From NCBI GenBank assembly GCA_035292625.1, contig DATDPS010000126.1, positions 1-27,510 on the forward strand: DNA of 27,510 bases, read 5' to 3'. The notes under the pieces are model-generated. The model ran no database searches and was not told the origin of the DNA. It saw only the letters and a program-made list of their open reading frames with translations. Below, piece after piece: positions 1 to 7,346 of the stretch. The translations under genes were made by a program, and so were the position numbers. Source of the DNA: SHZL01 sp035292625. GTDB lineage: Bacteria; Pseudomonadota; Gammaproteobacteria; Xanthomonadales; SZUA-36. Position 1 is the first letter of the stretch; each line of letters opens with the position of its first letter.

Positions 1-48
1 AATCATCAGCAGTAGTGACAGGGATACCCATTGGCGATTTCTCTTCAA
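1..48 (-). CDS. Possible 5' end of an exported-protein gene, running off the window
   Basis: On the minus strand a TTG codon at 48-46 opens 16 codons up to the window edge, reading MKRNRQWVSLSLLLMI. This looks like the start of a signal peptide: basic residues, then a hydrophobic run. An AGGAG sequence lies about 9 bases before the TTG, and a TATAAT box lies at 155-160 on the same strand. A competing start in another frame, ATG at 31-29 (reading MGIPVTTADD), has a weaker purine stretch before it, so the frame is not settled. The product cannot be named from 16 residues. Confidence 0.35.
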   Translation of the reverse strand, partial: MKRNRQWVSLSLLLMI

Positions 49-406
49 TTGCCAGTGCTCCTATTCCCGACACTCGTCGCGCAATCGGGTTGGCCAGGTA
101 AATGCCGCCCGGATCGACCTCTTCTGTGTTTAAGGCTACCAAGGCAGGCTGCGGATTATACCTTCCTTTTTAAAACTTTCCTGTCAGTTGCGGTATAGAA
201 TGGGCTTGCATCACAATCCCGTTTTGTAAAAACAACCTTGTTGGCTGGACGTCCCAGTTTTGCAGAAGGCAGATATTGGGCGCAATGTGTGAATGGCTGA
301 CTGGTTTGTGAAATTATAGGGTTATAAGCTCCGAAATGGCTTTAATGCTCAAGATCATTGGTGCGGTAAAGTCAATGTCTCAGATTGCAAACAAGGAACA
401 CGGCAA
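49..406. other. Intergenic region between the edge gene and the aminotransferase
   Basis: No gene is supported here. It should hold promoters in both directions. On the minus strand a perfect TATAAT (155-160) could serve the leftward gene, but no good -35 box sits at 16-18 bases from it. On the plus strand TATAAG at about 322 is a weak -10 candidate for the aminotransferase. The AAGGAA at 394-399 is that gene's ribosome binding site. Confidence 0.4.
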
Positions 407-1612
407 ATGCTTGGGCAATTGAAGGCTATACCACCTGATCCGATCCTGGGCATCCTGGCGGCCTTTGCGCAGGATTCAAACCCGCTAAAAATCGATCTGG
501 GCATCGGGGTCTACCGCGACGAGCATGGCCACACCCCCATGTTGCGATCCGTCATCGAGGCGGAAAAGCAGATGATTGCCCGGCAAAATACCAAGTCCTA
601 CCTCGGCCCCTCCGGGGTTCCAGGTTTCAACAGCGCCATGTCAAACCTGATCTTCGGAGAAGCCAGCGAAACACTGGCACAGGGGCGGATTCGCACGGTG
701 CAAACGCCGGGCGGTACGGGCGCCCTGCGGCTGGCCGCGGAGCTGATCAAGGCGGCAAACCCCACTGCGCGAGTTTGGGCCAGTTCACCCACCTGGCCCA
801 ACCACCTGGCCATCTTTCCGGCACCGGGACTGGTCATGGAAAGCTATCCTTACTTTGACCCGGCCAGCAGCAGTCTGTGCTTTGACGACATGCTGGCCGC
901 GTTGCGATTGAGAGGTCCGGGTGACACCGTGCTTTTTCACGCCTGCTGCCATAACCCATGCGGCGTGAGCCCCACACCAGCTCAGTGGGAAAGCATCTCT
1001 GAGGTCGCAGCCGAGCGTGGCTTCCTGCCACTTGTCGATTTTGCCTACCAGGGTTTCGAGCGCAGCATTGATGAAGATAACCTCGCCGTGCGCCTGTTTG
1101 CGCAGAAATGCCAGGAACTCATTGTCACCAGCTCCTGTTCGAAAAATTTCGCCGTCTACCGCGATCGTGTCGGGGCCATCTCGGTGGTGGCAGGCGATGC
1201 CCGCAAGGCGGCGGATATTGAAACCGTCATTCATGCCCTGACGCGCAGGAATTACTCAATGCCGCCTGCCCATGGTCCGGCCGTGATTGACATCCTGCTG
1301 CACTCGGCAGAATTGACGGCGCTTTGGCGTACTGAAGTTCAAGCCATGTGCCGGCGCATCAATGGCCTGCGCGACGAATTGGTACAAAAAATCCGTGCGC
1401 GCGGCATCAACCGCGAATTTTCATTTCTGCAGCGCCAGACGGGCATGTTTTCTTTCCTGGGACTGAACGTGGAGCAGGTACGCCGGCTGCGCCAGGAATT
1501 TTCCATCTACACGGTGGATTCGGCACGCGTTAACATCGCTTCGTTCAATGCAGGCAATATCGACTATTTTGTCGCGGCCCTGGCCAAAGTACTGGAAGAC
1601 CCAGGTTGCTGA
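407..1612 (+). CDS. Aspartate/aromatic amino acid aminotransferase (class I, PLP)
   Basis: This is a PLP-dependent transaminase of the AspC/TyrB type, moving amino groups between aspartate or aromatic amino acids and 2-oxoglutarate in the cytoplasm. At 401 residues it matches the usual length (about 396-400). The PLP lysine is K246 in SCSKNFAVYRDRVG, the same position as in E. coli AspC. RRNYSMPPAHG carries the family's distal-carboxylate arginine, and a RVNIASFN motif near the C-terminus carries the alpha-carboxylate arginine. CCHNPCGV replaces the usual HNPTG loop. The ATG at 407 is preceded by AAGGAA at 8 bases. It stands alone on the plus strand and converges on sat/cysC with a 31-base gap. 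Whether it prefers aspartate or aromatic substrates cannot be told from sequence; tyrA about 10 kb away would supply 4-hydroxyphenylpyruvate. Confidence 0.93.
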   Translation: MLGQLKAIPPDPILGILAAFAQDSNPLKIDLGIGVYRDEHGHTPMLRSVIEAEKQMIARQNTKSYLGPSGVPGFNSAMSNLIFGEASETLAQGRIRTVQTPGGTGALRLAAELIKAANPTARVWASSPTWPNHLAIFPAPGLVMESYPYFDPASSSLCFDDMLAALRLRGPGDTVLFHACCHNPCGVSPTPAQWESISEVAAERGFLPLVDFAYQGFERSIDEDNLAVRLFAQKCQELIVTSSCSKNFAVYRDRVGAISVVAGDARKAADIETVIHALTRRNYSMPPAHGPAVIDILLHSAELTALWRTEVQAMCRRINGLRDELVQKIRARGINREFSFLQRQTGMFSFLGLNVEQVRRLRQEFSIYTVDSARVNIASFNAGNIDYFVAALAKVLEDPGC

Positions 1613-1643
1613 CGCGGACTCCCTGTTCCATCGATTTTCCCGG

Positions 1644-3356
1644 CTACCTGATATAGCCCAGTTTCTCGAGCGTAATCAGAATGCGGTGCGCCGCAAGATC
1701 AGGGGTCAGTTCGGCCGTATTGATAACGACCTCCGCGTTTTCAGGTACCTCGTAAGGATCATCTATTCCCGTGAAACCCTTCAGCAGGCCAGCACGAGCT
1801 TTGGCGTATAACCCTTTCCGGTCTCTTGCTTCGCACGTCTCAATCGGTGTTGCCACGTAAATCTCGATAAAACCACCCAGCCGGGAAATCATCTCGCGCA
1901 CCTGGCGACGGGTCGCAGCATAAGGCGCGATCGGCGCACAAATCGCGACGCCGCCATTCTTGGTGATTTCACTGGCGACAAACCCGATCCGCAGAATATT
2001 GAGATCGCGGTGCTCCTTGGAAAAACTCAGTTCGCTGGACAGGTTCTTGCGCACGATATCGCCATCGAGCAGCGTCACCGGCCGTGATCCGTCCTCCAGC
2101 AACTTGACCATCAACGCATTGGCCACCGTTGATTTTCCAGAACCGGAAAGGCCGGTGAAAAACAGGGTGAAGCCCTGCTCATGCCGGGGTGGGTGTGCAC
2201 GGCGCAACTCTTCCACCACTTTCGGGTATGAAAACCATTCGGGGATTTCCAGGCCTTCCTGCAAACGGCGGCGGAATTCGGTGCCTGATAAATTCAGCAC
2301 AACGTCACCCGGTTCTGTTTCATCATCGGCCAGGTACTCGGCCTTGTTTTCGACATAAACCATGTTCTTGAACGGCACCAGGGTAATATCGAGTTCTTGC
2401 TCATGTTGGCGGTACAAGTCCTGGGCGTCGTAAGGGCCATAAAAAGGCTTACCCGAGCGATCGTTGCCGGGCCCGGCATGATCCCGGCCGACAATGAAGT
2501 GCGTGCAACCATAGTTCTTGCGAATGATGGCGTGCCACAGGGCTTCCCGCGGGCCGGCCATGCGCATGGCCAGGTTGAGCAAACTCAGTTGGGTAGTTTG
2601 TTCCGGGTACTGCTCGAGCACGTGCTCATAGCAACGCACCCGGGTGAAATGGTCAATATCACCCGGCTTGGTCATGCCTACCACCGGATGAATCAGCAAG
2701 TTGGCTTCTGCCTCACGCGCGGCGCGAAAGGTCAGCTCCTGGTGTGCACGGTGCAGGGGGTTGCGGGTCTGGAACGCAACGATCTTGCGCCAACCCATCT
2801 TGCGGAAACGGCCGCGCAACTCGGACGGTGTGTCGCGCAGCAGTTTGTAATCATAATAGGTTGGGGGTTCCACACCGCGAACGCGGCCGCCCAGGTAAAC
2901 GGAGTGGGCGATGTTCAGCAGATAATTAACGCCTGGATGCAAGTCGTCCGTGGTGCCGAATACACTTTGCGCTTCGTGCTGTTTGTCGGGAGTCCAGATG
3001 TCCTCGACTTCCATGGCCGCCAGCAGTACGCCTTCGTGATCGCGCAGGGCGATTCGGTCACCGGGCTTCAGCTTGGCTGCAAACTGTTCTGTCACATCCA
3101 GCGTGACGGGTATGGGCCACAAAATTCCTGTGGTGAGCCGCATTTCCTGGCAAACGGACTCGTAGTCCTTCTTGCCGAGGAAGCCTTCGAGTGGGGAGAA
3201 CGCGCCATTCATCAACAGGTCGAGGTCGCATACCTGGCGGGGCGTGAGGTCCCATGAGGCATAGTCCCTGGCCTGTTCCTTTGCTTCATCTGCCTGGTTT
3301 TCGCTCAGGAAAAGTTCTTTTAATTTACCGCCGTGCGCTTCCTTGAATGCACCCAT
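1644..3356 (-). CDS. Bifunctional sulfate adenylyltransferase / adenylylsulfate kinase
   Basis: The enzyme activates sulfate in two steps: ATP plus sulfate to APS (N-terminal ATP sulfurylase), then APS to PAPS (C-terminal APS kinase). The sulfurylase part (about residues 1-390) shows the QTRNPLHRAH nucleotide-binding motif and GRDHAGPG. The kinase part (about 395-570) has a P-loop GLSGSGKST beginning at residue 402, followed by LLDGDIVR and FSKEHRDLNILRIG. The 570-residue length fits fused Sat-CysC proteins of gammaproteobacteria, in contrast to the CysDN system. Its start lies 11 bases after the stop of the upstream tetR gene, and its Shine-Dalgarno (TGAGGA) overlaps that stop codon, so the two are surely co-transcribed. 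Use could be assimilation or supply of PAPS for sulfotransferases; no sulfotransferase is visible in the window. Confidence 0.96.
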   Translation of the reverse strand: MGAFKEAHGGKLKELFLSENQADEAKEQARDYASWDLTPRQVCDLDLLMNGAFSPLEGFLGKKDYESVCQEMRLTTGILWPIPVTLDVTEQFAAKLKPGDRIALRDHEGVLLAAMEVEDIWTPDKQHEAQSVFGTTDDLHPGVNYLLNIAHSVYLGGRVRGVEPPTYYDYKLLRDTPSELRGRFRKMGWRKIVAFQTRNPLHRAHQELTFRAAREAEANLLIHPVVGMTKPGDIDHFTRVRCYEHVLEQYPEQTTQLSLLNLAMRMAGPREALWHAIIRKNYGCTHFIVGRDHAGPGNDRSGKPFYGPYDAQDLYRQHEQELDITLVPFKNMVYVENKAEYLADDETEPGDVVLNLSGTEFRRRLQEGLEIPEWFSYPKVVEELRRAHPPRHEQGFTLFFTGLSGSGKSTVANALMVKLLEDGSRPVTLLDGDIVRKNLSSELSFSKEHRDLNILRIGFVASEITKNGGVAICAPIAPYAATRRQVREMISRLGGFIEIYVATPIETCEARDRKGLYAKARAGLLKGFTGIDDPYEVPENAEVVINTAELTPDLAAHRILITLEKLGYIR

Positions 3357-3367
3357 GGAGTATGTCC

Positions 3368-3985
3368 TCAGTGATTGACCTTGCGGTCCTTGTCAGAAAA
3401 TCCGTTCAACAGCAAGTCGGTGCACTTTTGTACGATGCTGAATAGGTCAAGTTCGTGGTCGCGCACGATCCACTCCCCCCACGAGTTGCACAGACCGATC
3501 ACTGCCAGCGCCGCAAAGTGGCAGTCGACCGAGTCACGCACGATGCCATCACGCTGGCCTTGCTCAAATATTTCTTCGAGCAATTTCCGGTAGCGGCTCC
3601 CCTCTTTCTTCAGGTCTTTTCGCTCCAGTTCCGGCAGGTAGAGCCGCTCCGCGTTGTAAACCTTCAGAGCCTCGTTTTTCTCGCGATAACCCGATAGGTG
3701 GGAGCCAACCGTTGCGAGCAACTTGGCCTCAAAAGGCTGGCCACTGGCGGCAATGACTTCCATGCGGCGCAGGTAGTCGTGGATTCCCAGCATGCAGACT
3801 TCATACAGCGCCTCTTCTTTCGACTTGAAGTAGTAGTACAGGCTGCCTTGCTTGATTCCCATGCGGCGGGCGATATCAGCCGTGCTGGCGCCGTGAAAAC
3901 CCTTTTCCGCGAATTCAGCCGCCGCGGAACGGGTCGCTTCGAGCCGTTGCTGCTGGTACCTCGAATGGTCTTTTGTTTGCTCCAC
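3368..3985 (-). CDS. TetR/AcrR-family transcriptional regulator
   Basis: A 205-residue TetR-type repressor. Residues about 17-62 form the DNA-binding domain, with FAEKGFHGASTADIARRMGIKQGSLYYYFKSKEEAL giving the typical helix-turn-helix ending in YYYF.SKE (quoted for its key residues ADIA, GSLYYYF and KEEAL). The rest is a helical ligand-binding and dimerisation domain with no recognisable ligand signature. The start is GTG at 3985, with AAGG about 7 bases upstream; no ATG fits. It is the first gene of a tetR-sat/cysC unit. A sigma70-like promoter just upstream overlaps a 16-base palindrome, so self-repression together with control of the sulfate-activation enzyme is likely (inference). Its inducer is unknown. 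Confidence 0.92.
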   Translation of the reverse strand: MEQTKDHSRYQQQRLEATRSAAAEFAEKGFHGASTADIARRMGIKQGSLYYYFKSKEEALYEVCMLGIHDYLRRMEVIAASGQPFEAKLLATVGSHLSGYREKNEALKVYNAERLYLPELERKDLKKEGSRYRKLLEEIFEQGQRDGIVRDSVDCHFAALAVIGLCNSWGEWIVRDHELDLFSIVQKCTDLLLNGFSDKDRKVNH

Positions 3986-4012
3986 GTTTACGCCTTGCGT
4001 TAAGTGGAGAGA

Positions 4013-4040
4013 ATTCTATAGATTTATAGATTATAGTCAA
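4013..4040 (-). promoter_or_regulatory. Sigma70-like promoter of the tetR-sat/cysC unit
   Basis: Read on the minus strand, TTGACT (4040-4035) and TAGAAT (4018-4013) each match five of six consensus bases and are separated by 16 bases. Transcription would start near 4006, about 20 bases before the GTG of tetR. The -35 box lies inside the palindrome at 4032-4047. Confidence 0.6.
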
Positions 4041-4047
4041 GACTATA
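4032..4047. promoter_or_regulatory. Palindromic operator candidate for the TetR regulator
   Basis: TATAGTC and GACTATA form perfect 7-base arms around a 2-base AA centre. The site covers the -35 box of the tetR promoter, where a bound dimer would block RNA polymerase. TetR family members commonly bind such sites next to their own gene. The surrounding 4015-4110 stretch is strikingly AT-rich, which lowers the significance of A/T matches, but the G and C positions are also symmetrical. Confidence 0.5.
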
Positions 4048-4127
4048 TTTTAATTTCATATAAATCAATTTATTATATATATAAAAACAAATTGGTATAT
4101 AGAACTATTAAGCAGAACGAGTTCAAG

Positions 4128-4179
4128 GCGCACCAGTGGATTCTGCGCCGGGGACCGGTGGGCTGATTGGGTGGTGCGC
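4128..4179. repeat. Inverted repeat downstream of the ACT-protein gene
   Basis: GCGCACCA (4128-4135) is matched exactly by TGGTGCGC (4172-4179) across 36 bases, which themselves contain a small CCGG/CCGG hairpin. It lies just past the stop of the minus-strand ACT-protein gene and before the tetR promoter, where a terminator is expected. There is no clear T-tract next to the arm, so a role as terminator is only a guess. Confidence 0.25.
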
Positions 4180-4205
4180 AGGTGGATGCAACAGAAAGTA
4201 GGGAA

Positions 4206-4724
4206 TTACTCTTGTAGCTTGATATCGACCATCAGTTCATTGGCCAGGTTTTCCAGGTCACGTCGCAGGTTCTCCATGGATGCGCTTGCCGGCATCTGCA
4301 TCCGTGCCCGGGCGAGGAACAGCAACTCACCAGACATGGATGCGCTTTGGCATTCCGTTTCCAGTTCATGCACGTTGACCTGGTGGCGCGTGAGGATTTC
4401 AGAAATGTCATGGACAATGCCGGGGCGGTCCTGTCCGACCAATTCCAACTCGAATTCCCGCATCTTGCCTGCCGGGGGTGGCTCCGAGCTGGTCTGGGCC
4501 ACGATGTGCATCCCTTGGGAGTCCAGCGCCTGGAGAGCGGACAGGAAACCATCAAGCTGCTCTTTTGGAACACTGGCCAGTAAAATTCCGGCAAACTTCC
4601 CGGCCAGAGAGAGCATGCTGCTTTCGATCCAGTTGCCCCCATGGTTTGACAGCACCCGGGAAAGGCTCTCCACGATCCCCGGGTGGTCATCGCTGACAAT
4701 GGTCAAAACAACTGATTCACTCAT
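4206..4724 (-). CDS. GcvR-like double-ACT-domain regulatory protein
   Basis: A 172-residue cytoplasmic protein with two ACT domains, as in GcvR, the accessory regulator of the glycine cleavage operon. The first begins VVLTIVSDDHPGIVESLSRVL and the second FELELVGQDRPGIVHDISEIL (key residues D-x-PGIV in both). The ATG at 4724 is preferred over the upstream in-frame ATG at 4763: AGAGG lies 7 bases before it, and the family begins right at this point (MSESVVLT). In the family the protein senses glycine and binds GcvA; no gcv genes or gcvA are in this window, so the target here is not known. It is followed on the same strand by an AT-rich gap and tetR. Confidence 0.8.
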   Translation of the reverse strand: MSESVVLTIVSDDHPGIVESLSRVLSNHGGNWIESSMLSLAGKFAGILLASVPKEQLDGFLSALQALDSQGMHIVAQTSSEPPPAGKMREFELELVGQDRPGIVHDISEILTRHQVNVHELETECQSASMSGELLFLARARMQMPASASMENLRRDLENLANELMVDIKLQE

Positions 4725-4815
4725 TAAGGAGCCTCTGATCAGCATAAAAACTTCAAGGGCCACGGGTCCTGCCGGCGGCGTGCACTGGGCAGCGCATCAA
4801 TCCCCGAGCAGCGGT

Positions 4816-5253
4816 TCAGACGTGCTCGATGACGATGCGAAGCTTGAGCGTAAAAATGGCAACCTGGTTGAGGAAACCCGGAGATTCGCGGACACCGACC
4901 GAGAGATCGGTCTGGTGAGCAGATATCCGGTCTTCTGTGCTGGGGCAAGGGTAATTCAGGTCAGTTTCTACTATCCCCGTGTCGTTCTGGAACAGATCAA
5001 CTTCGGTAGCTTTCAAATTGAGGCGAATCAGTATGTGGTCCTGCCCATCACCCCCCGGCAGCACCAGGGGTTCGGGCGGCCCCGGGGGATCCTGCACTGC
5101 TCCTGCAGGCAGGTTGTGTTTCTTGACCTTGATAACTCCTTCACCCGCCAGGCCTTCATTGAATACTTTCACATTCAGCTCAAATCTCCAATCGTCACCA
5201 ATATCCCCTTCCTGGGCTTCCGAAAGAACTGAAATTGTCACCTTGAATGCCAT
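4816..5253 (-). CDS. Hypothetical protein, 145 residues, beta-rich
   Basis: The family is not recognised. Coding is supported by an AGGAG six bases before the ATG at 5253 and by a sensible composition with alternating hydrophobic residues, suggesting a beta-sandwich: FKVTISVLSE at the N-terminus, WRFELNVKVFN near residue 22, ILIRLNLKATEVDLF in the middle and VAIFTLKLRIVIEH at the end. A proline- and glycine-rich loop (DPPGPPEPLVLPGGDG, about residues 55-70) interrupts the fold. There is no signal peptide and no membrane segment. It lies 91 bases upstream of the ACT-protein gene on the same strand and could share its transcript. Confidence 0.65.
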   Translation of the reverse strand: MAFKVTISVLSEAQEGDIGDDWRFELNVKVFNEGLAGEGVIKVKKHNLPAGAVQDPPGPPEPLVLPGGDGQDHILIRLNLKATEVDLFQNDTGIVETDLNYPCPSTEDRISAHQTDLSVGVRESPGFLNQVAIFTLKLRIVIEHV

Positions 5254-5405
5254 GCTTGCTCCTGACTTGCCAAAACAAAATCGTCAAAGCTGTTTTTGAG
5301 CGGAGTAGTCTAGCAGCTAAACCCCGGCCCGGAGTATCACTTTATTTGCTGCCATTGGGGCGGCTTTAAACACGGTTCATTCAGCCGCAAAAGTTGGCAT
5401 CCTGC

Positions 5406-6371
5406 TCAATCCCTTGGCCGTTTCAGCCCACCCGCGCTGCTATCCGGCCGGCTGAGCTGGATGCTCCACTCAGGCCCTGAAGCAACCCTGAATCGCTGCG
5501 CAAAACTGCCCTGGTTGATGGCCAATGCAGCATTGCCCAGGCTGTTGATGTAGAGCAATGGCTGCCCCTTTGCAACCCCGGCAAACGTATCGGCGTAGTT
5601 GAGTTTCAGGCTGATCACCCTCGCCTCGCCTTTAAAAATCCGCACTGCCACGCTACCACCGGATTCAATACCCAGTTTTTGGAAGGTAGCCCGGTCAATA
5701 TTGGTCCACACGTTGCCATATTGAATATCAAGTATCGGAATACCGCCGGATACGATCCCATTTACTTCCGCTGGCCGTTGATAGGGGATGCGCACCACCT
5801 CCTGCCCCCGGTCCTGGCCGACCTGCTCGAAGGTGATGAGCCCGGCTGCAAGGCGGGCCCCGGTATAGGCATACACATCACGGCCGTGAAAAGTATAGGA
5901 TTCGCCGGAATGCTTGAGCCGGTTCGTGGCTTCATCGATCGCACGCACTTGCTCAACGCCCAGCGACTCGGCAACGAAAGTCAGGGTGCCATTATCGGGC
6001 GTGACGAAATAATGTCCGGAATGGGTTTTCAGGACGACCGATCGGCGTTCGGTACCAACCCCGGGATCGACCACGGAGACAAAAACCGTGCCGCTGGGCC
6101 AGTACCCAGCGGCCTGGTCCAGCCTCAACGCCGCTTCCCATATGTTGTAGCCGGGAATCTCGTGGGTAATGTCATAAATTATCAGGGTGGGGTCGACGGA
6201 AACCGCGACACCCTTCATGCTGGCAACGGCACCATCCCTGAGCCCAAAGTCCGACAGGAATACCAGAGGCCCGGCGTTGACCGCGGGGCAGATCAACAGG
6301 AAACAAAACAGGGCGGACAACTGCCAAAGCCTTTCAGGGCCAGCACGGAGATATAGCCAGAAGGGGTTCAT
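5406..6371 (-). CDS. SAM hydrolase / SAM-halogenase-fold protein (DUF62) with signal peptide
   Basis: The family converts S-adenosylmethionine plus hydroxide to adenosine and methionine; related enzymes use chloride or fluoride. The family signatures are FLSDFGLRDG, DITHEIPGYNIWEAA, VVDPGVGTERRS, VTPDNGTLT and TFHGRDVYA; the conserved Asp, Arg and His of the hydrolase triad lie in DPGVG.ERR and TFHGRD. The C-terminal barrel (about the last 110 residues) includes YGNVWTNI. The N-terminus has an arginine-containing lead and a hydrophobic run ending ICPAVNA before GPLVF, which reads as a cleavable signal peptide. The ATG at 6371 was chosen because it gives a normal 33-residue signal; ATGs at 6389, 6437 and 6494 are also in frame and none has a strong ribosome binding site. 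Export of a SAM-consuming enzyme is odd. Confidence 0.85.
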   Translation of the reverse strand: MNPFWLYLRAGPERLWQLSALFCFLLICPAVNAGPLVFLSDFGLRDGAVASMKGVAVSVDPTLIIYDITHEIPGYNIWEAALRLDQAAGYWPSGTVFVSVVDPGVGTERRSVVLKTHSGHYFVTPDNGTLTFVAESLGVEQVRAIDEATNRLKHSGESYTFHGRDVYAYTGARLAAGLITFEQVGQDRGQEVVRIPYQRPAEVNGIVSGGIPILDIQYGNVWTNIDRATFQKLGIESGGSVAVRIFKGEARVISLKLNYADTFAGVAKGQPLLYINSLGNAALAINQGSFAQRFRVASGPEWSIQLSRPDSSAGGLKRPRD

Positions 6372-6508
6372 CAGGCTAAGGTAGAACATTCCGTTCAAGC
6401 TGACAAACTGGAGAGGGCAATGCACCGCATACTCCATACACGCTGCCCGAAAACAGGCTGCACAAGGGCGCTCTGAATTGTGCCCATGCCACAAGGTGTC
6501 CGGTAACT

Positions 6509-7261
6509 TTGCCAGTGAAAAAGCCCTTGCGAAAAAGCGACAGCTGGCGCCGGGCCAAACTGGCGTGGAAGCGGCTTGTTGGCCGGGAACCCCGCCTTAA
6601 GCCGGATCTGGATGTACCCATGGAGCGTCTTGGCGACTGGTGGCTCTGCCTGGAACTGGTGCGGGAAGGCCAAAGGGCCTATTCATTTGGAGTGGGTGAA
6701 GACGTTGGTTTTGATCTCGCGCTGATCCAGGCCAGGAAAGTCGATGTGTTTGCCTTCGATCCCACTCCCAATTCAATTGCCTGGCTGCAGACCCAGGAGC
6801 TTCCAGTCCAATTTCATTTTTTCCCATGGGCGGTGGCGGAGCGGGACGGTTGCCTGTTTCTTTATCCCCGCATCAAGGGCGATGGCAGCCCATCACGTGT
6901 GATGTACACGATTGTGGCGGAGCCGGAGGCGCGTGACGATGGCATCGAAGTCACAGCCAGGTCCTTGCCATCTATCATGGCCAGCCTGGGTCATGAACTG
7001 GTCGATATCCTTAAAATGGATATTGAAGGCGCAGAGTATGAGGTGCTTGAGGGTATGCTGAATTCACCGCTACGCCCTACCCAGCTGTTGCTTGAATTCC
7101 ATCACCGCTTTCCCGGTTTGACTGTGGCTGGCACGCTGCACACCATAGACAGATTGCGCCAGGCGGGCTATGGGCTGGCGCACATCTCCAGCAGCGGCAG
7201 GGAATTTACCTTTATCCTGACGGCCAGCCTGGACGTTTCCGGTGCCACACGCTCACGATGA
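6509..7261 (+). CDS. FkbM-family SAM-dependent methyltransferase
   Basis: A 250-residue class I methyltransferase of the FkbM group, which O-methylates sugars or polyketide-type products. The SAM-binding start is SFGVGEDVGFDLALI (about residue 59), followed by VFAFDPTPNSIAWL and the hallmark DILKMDIEGAEYEVL near residue 165. The start is uncertain: TTG at 6509 has AAGGTG 10 bases before it, and GTG at 6515 is two codons later; no ATG is suitable. It is divergent from the SAM hydrolase gene and convergent with the MetA-like gene, so it is probably a single-gene unit. There is no adjacent glycosyltransferase, so its acceptor is unknown. Confidence 0.82.
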   Translation: MPVKKPLRKSDSWRRAKLAWKRLVGREPRLKPDLDVPMERLGDWWLCLELVREGQRAYSFGVGEDVGFDLALIQARKVDVFAFDPTPNSIAWLQTQELPVQFHFFPWAVAERDGCLFLYPRIKGDGSPSRVMYTIVAEPEARDDGIEVTARSLPSIMASLGHELVDILKMDIEGAEYEVLEGMLNSPLRPTQLLLEFHHRFPGLTVAGTLHTIDRLRQAGYGLAHISSSGREFTFILTASLDVSGATRSR

Positions 7262-7272
7262 TTCCGCGGTGT

Positions 7273-7306
7273 ATGGAACGCAAACCACAGCGGACCTTCG
7301 TTCCAT
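7273..7306. repeat. Inverted repeat (8-base arms) in a convergent gap
   Basis: ATGGAACG (7273-7280) and CGTTCCAT (7299-7306) are exact inverted copies around an 18-base loop. They lie just after the methyltransferase stop and before the end of the convergent MetA-like gene. There is no T-tract, so intrinsic termination is possible but not shown. Confidence 0.45.
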
Positions 7307-7324
7307 TATGCACGGGTGCATAAT
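7305..7324. repeat. Perfect 9-2-9 palindrome in a convergent gap
   Basis: ATTATGCAC (7305-7313) and GTGCATAAT (7316-7324) are exact inverted copies with a GG centre. The site shares two bases with the preceding inverted repeat. It may form part of a bidirectional terminator or be a protein-binding site; A-rich sequence follows on the plus strand but no run of T. Confidence 0.5.
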
Positions 7325-7346
7325 AAATCATCGGCGGTGCCTTGGT

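Noticed and set aside
2397..3257. A 286-codon open frame on the plus strand opposite sat/cysC
   Set aside because: It lies wholly within a clear enzyme gene on the other strand, shows no family motif and no ribosome binding site; antisense frames of this size are common in GC-rich DNA.
4171..5232. A 353-codon open frame on the plus strand opposite the ACT-protein and 145-residue protein genes
   Set aside because: Its serine- and arginine-rich translation is typical of an antisense frame. The minus-strand genes have good ribosome binding sites and, in one case, a known family.
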